From Pirellulaceae bacterium (GTDB lineage: Bacteria > Planctomycetota > Planctomycetia > Pirellulales > Pirellulaceae): a stretch of 64,000 nt of DNA. Position numbers and translations under genes: made by a program. The notes below the pieces were generated by a model. The model made no database searches. It saw nothing but the letters and a program-made list of their open reading frames with translations, and was not told the origin of the DNA. Shown piece after piece: positions 1 to 9,648 of this stretch; the stretch's first letter is position 1, and every line of letters begins with the position of its first letter. The stretch is taken from the NCBI GenBank assembly GCA_022448645.1, contig JAKVBZ010000005.1, positions 66,685-130,684 of the forward strand, read 5' to 3'.

Positions 1-1312
1 CATTAGCCCCACGAGCACGCATTTCCGTAAAGGCCTCATGGCCAGGCGTATCCACAAAGGAGATATGACGGCCATCTTTTTCGATAATATAGGCACGAAT
101 GTGCTGCGTGATACCTCCGGCTTCTCGGTCCACGACGCTGGTCCCAATGATCTTGTCTATCAACGAGGTTTTGCCGTGATCGACGTGCCCCAAGAAGGTC
201 ACAATCGGTGGTCGTGGTCCCAGCGAATCTGGATCGTCCTCAATCTGCTGGAATTCAGCCAGTAGCGATTCTTCTAACGTCGCCTCCAGCTTAAACTCGA
301 CATCTAATTCCAGTTCCTCGGCGAGTAACTCAGCCAAATCCATCTCTAACTGCACGTTGATGGTGGCCATCGTACCCAACCCCATTAAGGTTTGCTGGAT
401 CTCCCGAGTGCTCACGCCAGTCGCTTCTGAAAAGGAACGTACAGAACAAGGAAGTGTCACGACAACGTTACCTTTTCGGGGCGCCGCAGTATTGGTCCCT
501 TTACGAGTCGGGCGAGACCCACGGCGCAATCGTGGAGTCAGCTCGTCATCGGCACCCTGACCGACCACCGGACGTTTCGACCTACGGCTCTGTTGCCTGG
601 CCTGACGAGTTCCGGCCATTCCTGCCAGACCGGTTCCACCTTTCCCTTTTTCTTCCTCATTAATTTCCTGGGATTTCCCACGTCGTTTGCGTCCGGCCGC
701 TTTCGACAATGGAGCGTCTTTATCCGTTCCAGTCGGTTGTTCCGGGCCAGACGGGCCCGGCTCGCCTGGCCGACGACGCTTCTCCGGTTTCGTAAACTGT
801 TCCAAGGGTGCTTTCGCACCTTCCTTTGCACCTCGAATGGCATCCGGGGGCAAGCGAAGCTCTGGCTTTTGTGGGGCTGGTTCCGAAGACTGACTAGACG
901 GCTTAGGAACGCTCGTGGTTGGCATAGCCGCCAATTTGACAACGGGTTCTTTTTGCTTGGCCGGCGTCTTGCTCGGCTCCGGATTGCTTTCCGGTTCAGT
1001 CTCGGGAGAACCCGCTTGATTGGCAACGATCGTCTTCGGTTTACCAGTGGTTCCCGTCGGAGCAATATAGTCGTCTCGGGTATATCCTGAACTAACGGGT
1101 TTACTCACTGGATCCGGTTCAGCCGGTTGGGGAGCTGCTGGCTTGGCCGCGGCGCGACCACCCTTCAGATAGACCTTAATTTTGTCGACTTCCTCGGTCG
1201 ACAAGCTGGCAAGTGCGGACCCTTTACCAGTGACACCGGCTTTGGTGCAGACTTCAACCAGATCTTTACTGTCGAGACCCAGCTCTTTGGCCAGGGCGTA
1301 AATCCGGGGCAC
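1..1312 (-). CDS. infB: Translation initiation factor IF-2 (5' part, runs off window start)
   Basis: IF-2 is the GTPase that places initiator tRNA on the 30S subunit. About 437 residues are visible. The N-terminal IF2-N helical domain reads [16 protein letters not shown] near residue 3, followed by a long Pro/Ala/charged linker. The G domain begins near residue 385 with G1 [10 protein letters not shown], then the switch region GGITQHI, and G3 DTPGHEAF close to the window edge. The remaining G domain and domains II-IV lie outside. I chose GTG at 1312 because AAAGGA sits eight bases upstream and because IF-2 proteins usually start just before RIYALAKE. An in-frame ATG at 1348 is the alternative. 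The gene lies downstream of nusA on the same strand, the usual nusA-infB order. No ylxR gene lies between them. Confidence 0.96.
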   Translation of the reverse strand, partial: MPRIYALAKELGLDSKDLVEVCTKAGVTGKGSALASLSTEEVDKIKVYLKGGRAAAKPAAPQPAEPDPVSKPVSSGYTRDDYIAPTGTTGKPKTIVANQAGSPETEPESNPEPSKTPAKQKEPVVKLAAMPTTSVPKPSSQSSEPAPQKPELRLPPDAIRGAKEGAKAPLEQFTKPEKRRRPGEPGPSGPEQPTGTDKDAPLSKAAGRKRRGKSQEINEEEKGKGGTGLAGMAGTRQARQQSRRSKRPVVGQGADDELTPRLRRGSRPTRKGTNTAAPRKGNVVVTLPCSVRSFSEATGVSTREIQQTLMGLGTMATINVQLEMDLAELLAEELELDVEFKLEATLEESLLAEFQQIEDDPDSLGPRPPIVTFLGHVDHGKTSLIDKIIGTSVVDREAGGITQHIRAYIIEKDGRHISFVDTPGHEAFTEMRARGAN

Positions 1313-1456
1313 GAGAGTTCGTCCTTTCCAGCTGCCACCAACGTTCATTGATCAAGAGAAGGACGTAGCGGCGCTTTTTCGCGTGGTGCTACATGCCGAT
1401 TCTCCTCTACAAGCGGCAGGCGTTACATCGAAAAACTAAAGCAAACAAGCCTTACA

Positions 1457-1485
1457 ATTATAGGTAACCCGTAGTCGGTTACCAA
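1457..1485 (-). promoter_or_regulatory. Candidate sigma70-type promoter before infB, with an overlapping hairpin
   Basis: On the minus strand a perfect -10 hexamer TATAAT (1462-1457) follows a -35-like TTGGTA (1485-1480) with exactly 17 bases between. The spacer and the -35 hold a perfect 7-bp inverted repeat, GGTAACC (1463-1469) and GGTTACC (1477-1483), with a 7-base loop. The implied transcript would have a leader of about 140 bases before the infB start. This would let infB be expressed apart from nusA. The repeat could be an operator or chance; nothing else supports it. Confidence 0.45.
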
Positions 1486-1581
1486 TCAACAATCACTCTA
1501 AATTCACAGTTGTTTTTTGGATCGGTTGACGGGAATATTCCGGGTACACAGGAAGTAACGCCAAACGATCTGCGTGAGGAG

Positions 1582-3153
1582 TCATGCTTTTTCACCCGAG
1601 TCGGTGGTGGTATCTGCCGACCCATCCGCCGCCTCTTCAACAACCTCACCCGCCATCTCGTCAACAGCGGCCGGTTCCTTGGAACTAGGCTCCTCTTCGT
1701 CAATGACATCTTGCTGAACGGCGATTTCGTCAGCCGCTTCGGAATTAGCCACCATGTCGTTTTCACCCGCATCAGCCTCAACGGAGGATTGAGACCCAGC
1801 ATCAGCTTCAGACACTTCGCCATCTCCATCAGCTCCTGTACCATCTCCATCAGCTTCTGTACCATCTCCATCAGCTTCTGTACCATCTCCATCAGCTTCT
1901 GTACCGCCTTCGGCAGCCTCCGCAGTCTGCCCTGCTTCCGCAGCCGTTTTCTGTTCCAGCCGTTCTTTCTCTTTTTGCAATCGCCGCTGTTCGGCCGCAG
2001 CACGTTCCGCTTCCTCGGCACGCTCCTCAGCTTGAGCGACAATCACATCGACGGTTTCCTCCGTCAACCCTCCCATCTGCATCAAATCGTCTGGTTCGAT
2101 AATCGACAAATCGTCATACGAAAGGAATCCCTCTCCAACCAACACTTCCGCCAATTCGTCCGAGACTCCTTCCAATTCGCTAAACCCAGAAACCGCACGC
2201 TCTATCTGTTCTTCCAACTCTTCGCGGGTCATGATTTCAATATCCCACCCGCATAACTTACTGGCCAAACGAACGTTTTGGCCTCGTCGACCAATGGCCA
2301 AGGAAAGCTGATCTTCCCGGACCAACACAATGGCCCGCCCTAGCATCTTACACAGGATAACCTCCTCAACCTCTGCCGGCTGCAAGGCATTGGGAATCAG
2401 CTCCTGCTTATCATCGCTAAAACGAACAATATCAATTCGTTCGCCGGACAGTTCCTCAACAATATTCTTGATTCGGTTTCCACGAACTCCAACGCATGCT
2501 CCGACACAGTCGACTCGGTTATCTGATGTGCTCACCGCAACTTTGCTACGATAACCGGCTTCACGTGAAATTGCCTCCACACGAATCACCCCTTCAGCAA
2601 TCTCCGGAATCTCTTGCTCGAAAAGCCTTTGAACCAGATGAGGCCTTATTCGACTGAGCAACACTTTCACTCGACTCCCTTGCTTGCGAACATCAAAGAT
2701 TGTCGCACGCACTCGTTCGTTGGCGTGGTGGCTTTCTCCCGGTATCTGTTCACTACGAGGCAGGATGGCTTCGACATTTCCCAACGCCACCGTAGCAGCT
2801 CCACCTTCGTTTCTCTGAATGACGCCACCAACCATCTGTTCGATCAGTTCCTCGTATTCACCAAATAAAGCGTCGCGTTCCGCCTCTCTTATTTTCTGAA
2901 TGATTACCTGTTTGGCAGTCTGCGCACCGATGCGCCCGACAACCTCTTCATGATCAAGCACTTCTCCATCACATATCCCGCGAATCGTCCCGTCTTCGCG
3001 ATCGATATTGAAATCCACTTCCACTTCATCGCCATAGTGCTTCCGAGCCGCCGACACCAAAGCTGACTCGATGGCCTGAAACACGACTTCTTTGTCAATA
3101 TTCTTGTCGCGATGAATTGCGTCAACAATACGTAATACTTCCGTTGGATTCAT
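1582..3153 (-). CDS. nusA: Transcription termination/antitermination factor NusA with acidic repeat tail
   Basis: NusA binds RNA polymerase and nascent RNA and controls pausing and termination. The 523-residue product has the NusA N-terminal domain ([20 protein letters not shown]), an S1 domain, two KH domains ([15 protein letters not shown] and [16 protein letters not shown] around residues 230-305), and a C-terminal helix-hairpin-helix segment ([15 protein letters not shown]). The last 130 or so residues are an Ala/Glu/Asp-rich tail with tandem TEADGDG heptapeptides from a 21-bp DNA repeat. A tail rich in acid residues is reminiscent of C-terminal autoinhibitory extensions in some NusA proteins, but this one looks low-complexity. 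GAAGGGA lies upstream of the ATG. rimP, often upstream of nusA, is not seen. Confidence 0.97.
   Translation of the reverse strand: MNPTEVLRIVDAIHRDKNIDKEVVFQAIESALVSAARKHYGDEVEVDFNIDREDGTIRGICDGEVLDHEEVVGRIGAQTAKQVIIQKIREAERDALFGEYEELIEQMVGGVIQRNEGGAATVALGNVEAILPRSEQIPGESHHANERVRATIFDVRKQGSRVKVLLSRIRPHLVQRLFEQEIPEIAEGVIRVEAISREAGYRSKVAVSTSDNRVDCVGACVGVRGNRIKNIVEELSGERIDIVRFSDDKQELIPNALQPAEVEEVILCKMLGRAIVLVREDQLSLAIGRRGQNVRLASKLCGWDIEIMTREELEEQIERAVSGFSELEGVSDELAEVLVGEGFLSYDDLSIIEPDDLMQMGGLTEETVDVIVAQAEERAEEAERAAAEQRRLQKEKERLEQKTAAEAGQTAEAAEGGTEADGDGTEADGDGTEADGDGTGADGDGEVSEADAGSQSSVEADAGENDMVANSEAADEIAVQQDVIDEEEPSSKEPAAVDEMAGEVVEEAADGSADTTTDSGEKA
1820..1903. repeat. Four tandem 21-bp repeats inside nusA
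   Basis: Four head-to-tail copies of a 21-bp unit lie at 1820-1840, 1841-1861, 1862-1882 and 1883-1903. The first differs by a single base. Because 21 is a multiple of three, copy-number change would keep the nusA frame. Read on the minus strand they encode three TEADGDG heptads and one TGADGDG. Confidence 0.95.
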
Positions 3154-3611
3154 GCTGGGTACCGTCCCTTCGCCACCACTTCCTGTTAAAGCGGCGTAAT
3201 AACCAAGTTGTCCGAATTGTCCGAATTGTCCGAATTAGTAGTTACGAGGCATTGAATGCAGGCCACGCTGCATCCAGGCAACTCGTCACACCCTCACCAA
3301 CAAACATAGGCCCCTACTTCAAACACAGAAGGCAACACCACAAACACGCCGGCTCATTGTGCGCCAGCTGCCAAAACCATGGTCCCGAAAGGAACGAACG
3401 CGGTAAGGCATGGACTGGACACAACGGCTCCGCAAGTCCAACGCGCACCTACAGCGCTCTGGCAGACCATTCTACGCATTCAGGGTCTCAAAAGATCCTC
3501 CCAAATGGCGACAAACGGTTCCGACAGTTCAACTTACGGAATAAGTCGAAACGCATCAGCGTAACCGTTCAGCACCCTGCTGTCAACGGGCGACCAAGGC
3601 CATGAAGCGTT
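3154..3611. other. Gene-poor spacer upstream of nusA with a 9-bp tandem repeat
   Basis: No convincing gene was found between nusA and the VWA gene. Three tandem copies of TTGTCCGAA lie at 3208-3234, about 60-80 bases upstream of the nusA start, where its promoter would be expected. The rest shows no coding pattern, terminator or RNA gene that I can support. Confidence 0.6.
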
Positions 3612-5237
3612 TCAAAGGGCAGCTTTGGGAGGCTGAGGAAGTGCGTGGTGTGTGTAGGTACCCCCATTCGACTCAGCAATCCGCTGCAGCATCCCCCCCA
3701 CAGGTTGCTGCTTGTCCCCAAAGCTAATGGTGTGAATCACCGACGGCCTAGTTTCGCCAATTAACGGATCGAATATCACCACATTGGCTTTACGCAAGTA
3801 AGCCTCTGGCTTTTTAGAAGTTAGCTTACCGTCACTAAGAATAAATGTTGCGTCGGGCTTCATTGCCAATACGAGCTCCAATGCCTTTTCCAGCTTAGTT
3901 CGCACCGATTTCTCATGGGGTTGCGCCGACTCCAACCAGGCCTCAAGCTTGGCGATATTTTGCTTCGTCGCACTAACCGGCCGGCGCTGGGCCTGGTCCT
4001 GACCGAACATGGGGTACGGATCACCGGCAAAGAAGATGACAAAAAACGATTGTCCGGCATCGAACCGGCTAACGGATGCCATCAGCTCGCTAAGCGCAGC
4101 GCGCCATTTGTAACCCCCCCGATCACGCATACTGGCAGAACGGTCCACCACGAATGCGAAGCGGTTCCCACCCGCAGCAGCGCCAAAAAACTGAGCTGCA
4201 CCAGATTCCTCACCGGCCGCTGCAAGTCCTTCGCCGTCCTCGCCAAGTAAAGTCCCTATGTCGACCGCTGTCGAGTCTGCCGTCGGCGGTCCAACGCCAC
4301 CCGTTTCAGCCAAGTCACTCACCGACGCCAAATCGCCCAAACTACCCAGGCCCATATCGGCGAAAGGTAGGGTGTCAGTCTCAACTTCCGGCAACTCCTC
4401 GAGTGGCTCCGACTCAAATTCCACTTCCTCCAAAGTAGTGCTGTCGGTCGACTGAAACTCTCCGGTAATCACAATGGGCTCTGGCTTCCACTGCAACGGC
4501 ATCATCAAAATCGCCATCGCCAACAAAAGAATGACGTGAACCAACATGCTCACCGACCAGCTGGGAAGGTTCTTCACCCAACGTCGCACATCGACAGTCT
4601 TAGCCGACTCTCGTTGAACACCTCCAGTAGATGTTGAGGAGTATCCAGTAGAAGGTTTTTCCTGGGGTGAAGCAGATAAGGCGTCGGTACGGCCTGTCTG
4701 TCGCTTTTCCTGGTCCGGCTTCGCCGTGGCAGGACGTTTAGCGGGTACTGCAGGACGCACCTTTTCAGTTTTTGGACTCTGGGGCAAAGCTGTCTGGCCA
4801 GGTTCCATCTTGTCACTTTGTTTACGTCCCGCTTCAGCCTTCATCCGTTTACCAGAACGCGAATCAGCTTGGCTTTGTTTGCCTTGAACGGGCTTCCCGT
4901 GACGCGGTTTGGAGGGAACCTTTCTCCACTCGGCCAAATCCTCGAGTGAGGTCGTCGTAGGTTGTAACAACGCCCCTCCCACAGACTCCCGAGCGCCTGC
5001 CCGGGAGGCAGTTTCGACTCCAACTTCCACAGTCGTTACCAACTGCTCTTTCTCATCCATAAGTCGACGATGCTCACGCGCACGCCGTCGAAGCGCAAGT
5101 ATCCGGTCCAGTTCCAGCACACGGAGCTGCATCTCAACGGCCTTAGCCTCGGCAAGGGCCTTCTCCAGCTCCAATTCAAGGTCTTCCTTCGACCGTAAGA
5201 ACGACAAGCTGCTATCGCTGATATTTTCTTCGCTCAT
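3612..5237 (-). CDS. Membrane-anchored von Willebrand factor A domain protein
   Basis: 541 residues. The N-terminal 70 residues are strongly charged heptad-like helix (coiled coil likely). A Lys/Pro/Gln-rich disordered stretch runs to about residue 215. One transmembrane helix follows at about 227-247 (MLVHVILLLAMAILMMPL), then an acidic Glu-rich spacer. The C-terminal third is a VWA domain with the MIDAS motif D-R-S-A-S in FVVDRSASMRDRG near residue 365, and a later FILSDGKL strand. The layout implies a cytoplasmic N-terminus and an exported metal-binding adhesion or sensor domain. VWA proteins of this design are common in planctomycetes, but the function is unknown. It has no SD; GGTACC precedes the ATG. 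No obvious partner gene is adjacent. Confidence 0.85.
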   Translation of the reverse strand: MSEENISDSSLSFLRSKEDLELELEKALAEAKAVEMQLRVLELDRILALRRRAREHRRLMDEKEQLVTTVEVGVETASRAGARESVGGALLQPTTTSLEDLAEWRKVPSKPRHGKPVQGKQSQADSRSGKRMKAEAGRKQSDKMEPGQTALPQSPKTEKVRPAVPAKRPATAKPDQEKRQTGRTDALSASPQEKPSTGYSSTSTGGVQRESAKTVDVRRWVKNLPSWSVSMLVHVILLLAMAILMMPLQWKPEPIVITGEFQSTDSTTLEEVEFESEPLEELPEVETDTLPFADMGLGSLGDLASVSDLAETGGVGPPTADSTAVDIGTLLGEDGEGLAAAGEESGAAQFFGAAAGGNRFAFVVDRSASMRDRGGYKWRAALSELMASVSRFDAGQSFFVIFFAGDPYPMFGQDQAQRRPVSATKQNIAKLEAWLESAQPHEKSVRTKLEKALELVLAMKPDATFILSDGKLTSKKPEAYLRKANVVIFDPLIGETRPSVIHTISFGDKQQPVGGMLQRIAESNGGTYTHHALPQPPKAAL

Positions 5238-5477
5238 CGCCGGTACCTACCCAAAACAGTGCCTCAGACGCACAAGAACATTGCTCGATAGCAACCGTTT
5301 CCCTTTTGCCAGTACGTAATTTTCCTGCAAGAGTAGCAGGTGGTCAAGCTGTACAAAGCTGGCCATTGCTGGGTGCAAGATGGCGGATAGCTTGTAGAAT
5401 CACATCCTAGCCTTAGTTGTCTACATTGGATGGATTGTGAAAGGCGGAAAGCAGAAGGCTTGCAGCTACGAAATAGC

Positions 5478-6548
5478 CTAAAACGACTCGACGGGCACAC
5501 CGTCGTGGCGGTTGGCCAATTGGTGTAGCGTATCCAAGTCCAGTGATTCCTGTAGAAAATGCACACTCCCGTCCGTCATGAGGGCATTCGCGCCTCCGGG
5601 GTGATTGGACATTAGTGGAATGTTAGCATTGGTGAGGTTAGCAAACAGCGGATCAGGGGGCTGGCTATGTGCGGCATAGCCGAATCCGTCCAGGTAGTTC
5701 AGCGTAAATCCGGAGTAATTGATCGGGTAGCGGACGGCGATGCTGTTGTAATTCCACGCACCCGTTGCATGACTGGCAAGCGATGTTGGTTCCTCGACGG
5801 TGTCCCCGGTCAACGTCCCACACCAGGCGCCTCCCGCAGCCCCTCGGCGAAAGTCCAACGTGCCTTGGGCAGTATCGACGACTCCCGACATCTCCCCCAC
5901 GATCATCGTGTAAGAAGTTCCATCGGTGCAGTGGCTGACTCGCTTGTGGATATTGAATGACAGCATTCCGTTTCCGGACACAATGCCCAATGGCGTCTGC
6001 AGAATAGGTCCCACAAAGTCGGCGGACGCCGAACCTTGAATGGCGGAGTAGCAGATCGTCGTAATCTCGGCTTCATGGCAATGGACACTGTACAACGGTG
6101 CCTCTGCCGAAGGCCCCGAGCTAGGACATTGGAAGAGCGACGGAGCAACCCGATCGAAGTACTGCAGATTCGTGTTGCCTTGACTTGTTTGGCAAAAGCA
6201 AGAGCCGGTAACTCGCTGATCGATCAGGTCATCTACCTGTGCCTGCTCGTAGTAGGAAAGCAATGAGTAGGCCCAGCTCTTGTAGTACGACGACGCATGA
6301 CAATGGTTGCCATCTCCCATTTCACCAGCGGGAAAGGCTCCAAACGAAGTGTGATAGTTGTGTAAAGCGATCCCGAATTGTTTCAAGTTATTGGTACATT
6401 GAATCCGCCGCGCCGCCTCCCGCGCAGCTTGGACGGCCGGCAGCAGCAGGGCAACCAGAATAGCGATAATGGCGATCACCACGAGCAGTTCGACCAAAGT
6501 AAACCCTTTGGCCGATTGCCGCAGCGACAACGAGTGCTGATTCGCCAT
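5478..6548 (-). CDS. DUF1559 prepilin-type secreted protein
   Basis: 356 residues of the planctomycete DUF1559 family. Residues 15-45 carry a class III prepilin-type signal, [17 protein letters not shown], followed by [14 protein letters not shown]. The C-terminus has the family H-x-GG...DG signature, [19 protein letters not shown]. Members are thought to be exported by a type II secretion or pseudopilus-like machine and occur in dozens of copies per genome; their function is unknown. CAGGTGAGG precedes the ATG and acts as SD. A transthyretin-like lipoprotein often accompanies this family; the one in this window (12.4 kb) is not adjacent. Confidence 0.95.
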   Translation of the reverse strand: MANQHSLSLRQSAKGFTLVELLVVIAIIAILVALLLPAVQAAREAARRIQCTNNLKQFGIALHNYHTSFGAFPAGEMGDGNHCHASSYYKSWAYSLLSYYEQAQVDDLIDQRVTGSCFCQTSQGNTNLQYFDRVAPSLFQCPSSGPSAEAPLYSVHCHEAEITTICYSAIQGSASADFVGPILQTPLGIVSGNGMLSFNIHKRVSHCTDGTSYTMIVGEMSGVVDTAQGTLDFRRGAAGGAWCGTLTGDTVEEPTSLASHATGAWNYNSIAVRYPINYSGFTLNYLDGFGYAAHSQPPDPLFANLTNANIPLMSNHPGGANALMTDGSVHFLQESLDLDTLHQLANRHDGVPVESF

Positions 6549-6737
6549 GCCTCACCTGTCCCGTGGCAGGCTGGAAACCTATCGTAACGTTACCCAGAGC
6601 GAGCGAACAACTCGGCCCGTTTATTCAACGGCCCGAATCGTCACCAGCCCACGTGCGGACGGCTTACGTCGCCCGAGCGACAGCGCCGAGTCCGTCACGT
6701 GGCCCACAACTATCTCGAATCTCGGAAACTGGTCTAA

Positions 6738-7637
6738 TTAACGTCGTTTACGCAGTAGACACAGTACCGCTCCGAACGTCAACAACAGTAAGGAACCTGG
6801 TTCTGGTAGAGCGATTCCCGCCTTGCCGTTGTCGAATAGTTGTTCGATTTCAGTATTGGACAGTGCTCGGTTCCAAATGGCGACTTCGTCGGAGCTGACT
6901 TGCCCCGAGCCACCCTTGGTTTCGTAATACGCAGTGAGAATCTGTCCGTTGACCATGTTAGTGGTATCCATCTCCGTGTAGCCGTCAATGGCAGTGGCAT
7001 TATCAGCGCCACTGTGGTCTGTAGCGGTTGCCGCTTCATGCCAGAACGTCAGGTTCCCAGCTGCATCCAGACGTTGCACCACGTGGTTCCAGACTCCCGC
7101 GGGCGTTCCAAAACTCATGTTGTTTTGAGTCGTCGCTCCCGCGTTGGTGACAACTCGAGCATTATAAGTTGTCGCAGTATCAGGGCTGAACCAACCCCAC
7201 GACTGTTCGAGACCCGCAGTGGAAGCGTTGACGGGTTCAAAGTGAAGCTGACGAAAGGAACTCTTTTCTCCACCGCTTCCCTGAGTATCAAGGCGGTACC
7301 AGGACGAAATCGTGTATTCGTTGGTGACGTTGAACGTACTTCCGTGTCCCATGGCAGACACCCAGCCCGCCCTAAAATTACCGGCGGTCTCCGTCGTCTG
7401 GGCCGCCGCCGAACCGGCGAGCGGATTCGCATTGTCAAAACCAGCATTGCCCGAAGCGCTCAAATTGACGGATCCGATCTGGTCATCCCCAGTTCCGTCC
7501 AAGGGCCAGTAAGACTGTAAACCGTTTGCAAGCTGACCATGGACTGACACAACTTGGGTTGTCACAAGAATGACAGACGCCACCATACCCCAAAGAAAAT
7601 GTCGCATAAAACCTTGCTGCGCTAGCTGACTTAACAT
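6738..7637 (-). CDS. Secreted LamG-domain protein with PEP-CTERM sorting signal
   Basis: 299 residues: a signal peptide (about 1-35), a LamG/concanavalin-like jelly-roll domain over most of the protein (SYWPLDGTGDD, SSWYRLDTQGSGGEKSS, VAIWNRALSNTEIEQLF), and a C-terminal PEP-CTERM tail (LPEPGSLLLL, hydrophobic helix, then RKRR). PEP-CTERM proteins are processed by an exosortase and reach the outer surface or matrix. The LamG part closely resembles the protein at 13.1 kb, which lacks the tail. AAGGA precedes the ATG. Likely a carbohydrate-binding or matrix protein; the ligand is unknown. Confidence 0.92.
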   Translation of the reverse strand: MLSQLAQQGFMRHFLWGMVASVILVTTQVVSVHGQLANGLQSYWPLDGTGDDQIGSVNLSASGNAGFDNANPLAGSAAAQTTETAGNFRAGWVSAMGHGSTFNVTNEYTISSWYRLDTQGSGGEKSSFRQLHFEPVNASTAGLEQSWGWFSPDTATTYNARVVTNAGATTQNNMSFGTPAGVWNHVVQRLDAAGNLTFWHEAATATDHSGADNATAIDGYTEMDTTNMVNGQILTAYYETKGGSGQVSSDEVAIWNRALSNTEIEQLFDNGKAGIALPEPGSLLLLTFGAVLCLLRKRR

Positions 7638-7703
7638 AAGTGAATCCTTGAAACAAAGTCAGAGTCGGTCACAAAATTGTAATGTTGATTGCAGGGCAAA
7701 ATA

Positions 7704-7751
7704 AAAAAGCCAACGGCACCCTGTACCTAGACAGACCACCATTGGCTTTTT
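7704..7751. terminator. Bidirectional terminator-like hairpin in the leader of the LamG/PEP-CTERM gene
   Basis: AAAAAGCCAA (7704-7713) pairs with TTGGCTTTTT (7742-7751), extended by GG/CC after one mismatch, with a loop of about 22 bases. Both strands end in a T-run. It lies 66-115 bases upstream of the minus-strand LamG gene. It may stop transcripts arriving from the GHL10-like gene at 8.1 kb, or act as an attenuator. Confidence 0.45.
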
Positions 7752-8041
7752 CACACGATTTCACCTAGTACTTCCTTCATTGGTCGATCTCACTGATATC
7801 TTTGCTAGATTCCCGTTTCTATACCTGCTTACAACCCTTTAACTTTACCAATTGCCAACCGAGATCGCAACAAAAAAGGCAATCTTGGGGCTCAATAGTA
7901 ATTAAAAATAACTTATGACTGGAGCGAATCACATCGAAATGTGCCCTATCGGACCCATATCGAGACACATCCCGTCGGGCAACGTCATGAAAGATTTTTT
8001 TACCATTTTCTTAAGAAAGGTGCGTCCCTGGCTGGTCCCGT
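7752..8041. other. Non-coding AT-rich spacer
   Basis: This is the middle of a stretch of about 460 bases without a gene, between the LamG/PEP-CTERM gene and the GHL10-like gene. Besides the two hairpins listed on either side I see no coding or RNA signal. It probably holds the promoter of the LamG/PEP-CTERM gene. Confidence 0.5.
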
Positions 8042-8068
8042 TTAGCTCGGGCCAAGGGCCCAAGCTAA
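8042..8068. terminator. Strong hairpin just after the GHL10-like gene
   Basis: TTAGCTCGGGCC (8042-8053) and GGCCCAAGCTAA (8057-8068) form a 12-bp stem with one mismatch and a 3-base loop, 35 bases past the minus-strand stop at 8103. There is no T-run on the minus strand after the stem. It is either a 3'-end stabilising hairpin or a factor-assisted terminator. Confidence 0.4.
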
Positions 8069-8102
8069 TAAATCGTCGACCGAATCGCACTGAGACAATC
8101 GT

Positions 8103-9431
8103 TTACGGCAACGGATGCTTGACGAATTGGCTGCCATCTTTGAGCCAATGATCGAGCCGTCCAATGTTCAGCTGATAATCTTTGTCCAAACTCTGGAGCA
8201 ATTCCGGATCGCCCAGTTCTCGAAAGATGGGATCGTTCGGGCTGAAGCAGTTGAACACATAGATGCCGTTGGCTCCCGCGTCCCATGCGCGCGCCGCTTC
8301 GCCTCGCCAGCCGTGAAGCCGTGTCACATTCAGATTGTTGAAGCGATCCGGCGACAGCCGCGAGGCGCTGAGACACGGATAAACAGGGACGTCAAAGCGG
8401 TGCCCCACAGCAATGGTCTGCTCCCAGGGTTGCAAATGGAAATAACCGCCCACCACGAGCAGATCAATCAATTCTTCCTGCAGCCAACATTCGATGTCCA
8501 ACCCGATCCCTTTGGCATACCCCAACGAATCCGGAACACGTACGGCAATCAACATGGGACGCTCGCGCCCGAGCGCGACCTCGTCGACCATCTGCCGCAC
8601 GCGCCGCACGAGATCGGTCATCATGTCGCAGTGCGCTTGCGTCACCAAATCACCAGTCATCTGCGGCCGAAAAAACACCGGATGCCGAAAAAAGTCCAGC
8701 TCCAATCCGTCCACGTCATAGCGAATGGCGACGTCCTGCAAAATGCGAAACGTCTTGTCGCGCACTTCCGGTTGTCCGTAGTCCAACGCAGACCAGCGTC
8801 CCTTCCAACGAGCACGCCCATAGGGAAACTCCTGACCAGGCTGGCCCATCAACAGTTGCGGTCGGTCTTTTTTCCATTGGCTGAAACACCATGCGTTCTT
8901 CGGCTTCGTGTCGTGCGTGTCATTCATGCGCATGGACCAAAAGACTTCGATGCCATGCTGATGGCCGAAGTCGACCATGGTTTCCAAAACGTCCGGGCCA
9001 TCGAGTCCCAACTGCCAACCCCAATCTTCCTCATCACCAGCGTTTTTGAGTGGCTCTGTTTCTTGGCTGTGATGGCGATAAAGATTGAAGGAACAACCCG
9101 TACCGTAGAAAATCGCATCGACGTGCGAGCCGAGCAACGGCGAGGTCCTTTTAGCCAGAAAGGTTTCCCTGTTCCGCGGTTCGCCCTCAACCGGCCAGCG
9201 CGTATCGTTACCATCGTTGTTCATGATGATGCGGCGTGGGCGGTGTGCAACCTGCTTGCGCAGCTGCTTGAGCGTGGCCCTCGAGACGTCCTGTTGTGAG
9301 GCCTCATCTCGCCCACCTGGGAACTGCGCTTCCTCGGCTGCCTCGGAACAGACAGCGATCATACACAGCAAAAGAACAACCACCATGGTGGTATTGGCGC
9401 CACTTCGATCTACTACAATGGTCAAATTCAT
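8103..9431 (-). CDS. Secreted GHL10-like TIM-barrel hydrolase, paralogue 1
   Basis: 442 residues with a signal peptide (VVVLLLCMIAVCSEA). The body resembles family-10-like glycosyl hydrolases (GHL10/DUF187 type), which are TIM barrels acting on glycans. Visible barrel landmarks are MNNDGND after strand 1, SMRMNDTHD in the middle, and DVDGLELDFFRHP with paired acidic residues that could be catalytic. YPCLSAS and GIYVFNCF come towards the end. It is close to full-length similar to the protein at 23.1 kb and more distantly to those at 18.6 and 26.9 kb. GAGG precedes the ATG. The substrate is unknown and activity is inferred from fold and acidic residues only. It stands alone, outside the main operon. 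Confidence 0.82.
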   Translation of the reverse strand: MNLTIVVDRSGANTTMVVVLLLCMIAVCSEAAEEAQFPGGRDEASQQDVSRATLKQLRKQVAHRPRRIIMNNDGNDTRWPVEGEPRNRETFLAKRTSPLLGSHVDAIFYGTGCSFNLYRHHSQETEPLKNAGDEEDWGWQLGLDGPDVLETMVDFGHQHGIEVFWSMRMNDTHDTKPKNAWCFSQWKKDRPQLLMGQPGQEFPYGRARWKGRWSALDYGQPEVRDKTFRILQDVAIRYDVDGLELDFFRHPVFFRPQMTGDLVTQAHCDMMTDLVRRVRQMVDEVALGRERPMLIAVRVPDSLGYAKGIGLDIECWLQEELIDLLVVGGYFHLQPWEQTIAVGHRFDVPVYPCLSASRLSPDRFNNLNVTRLHGWRGEAARAWDAGANGIYVFNCFSPNDPIFRELGDPELLQSLDKDYQLNIGRLDHWLKDGSQFVKHPLP

Positions 9432-9648
9432 GTTGGACCTCAGCGACTTTGTAAGTTAGCGAGAGCTACGGACATGTCGGAATGGTCGAGAAAAACACAG
9501 AGAAAACTCATAGTATCCAGAGAATCGCGCCGAAAACAAGCATCGGCTTCCAGCGGGCGGGGGACGCAAGCAATACAATGAATCATTCTTGGTTCCGCGA
9601 TACATTCGTCACCGCTCGATCCGTCATTTAGAAACATGTAGTAAATCG

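Noticed and set aside
1820..1903. Tandem repeats as a CRISPR-like array
   Set aside because: Units are directly adjacent without spacers and lie in the nusA coding sequence.
8115..9299. 394-residue open frame on the plus strand opposite the GHL10-like gene
   Set aside because: It mirrors codon-position bias of the opposite gene, has no signal peptide, motif or SD, and the minus-strand protein is clearly real.
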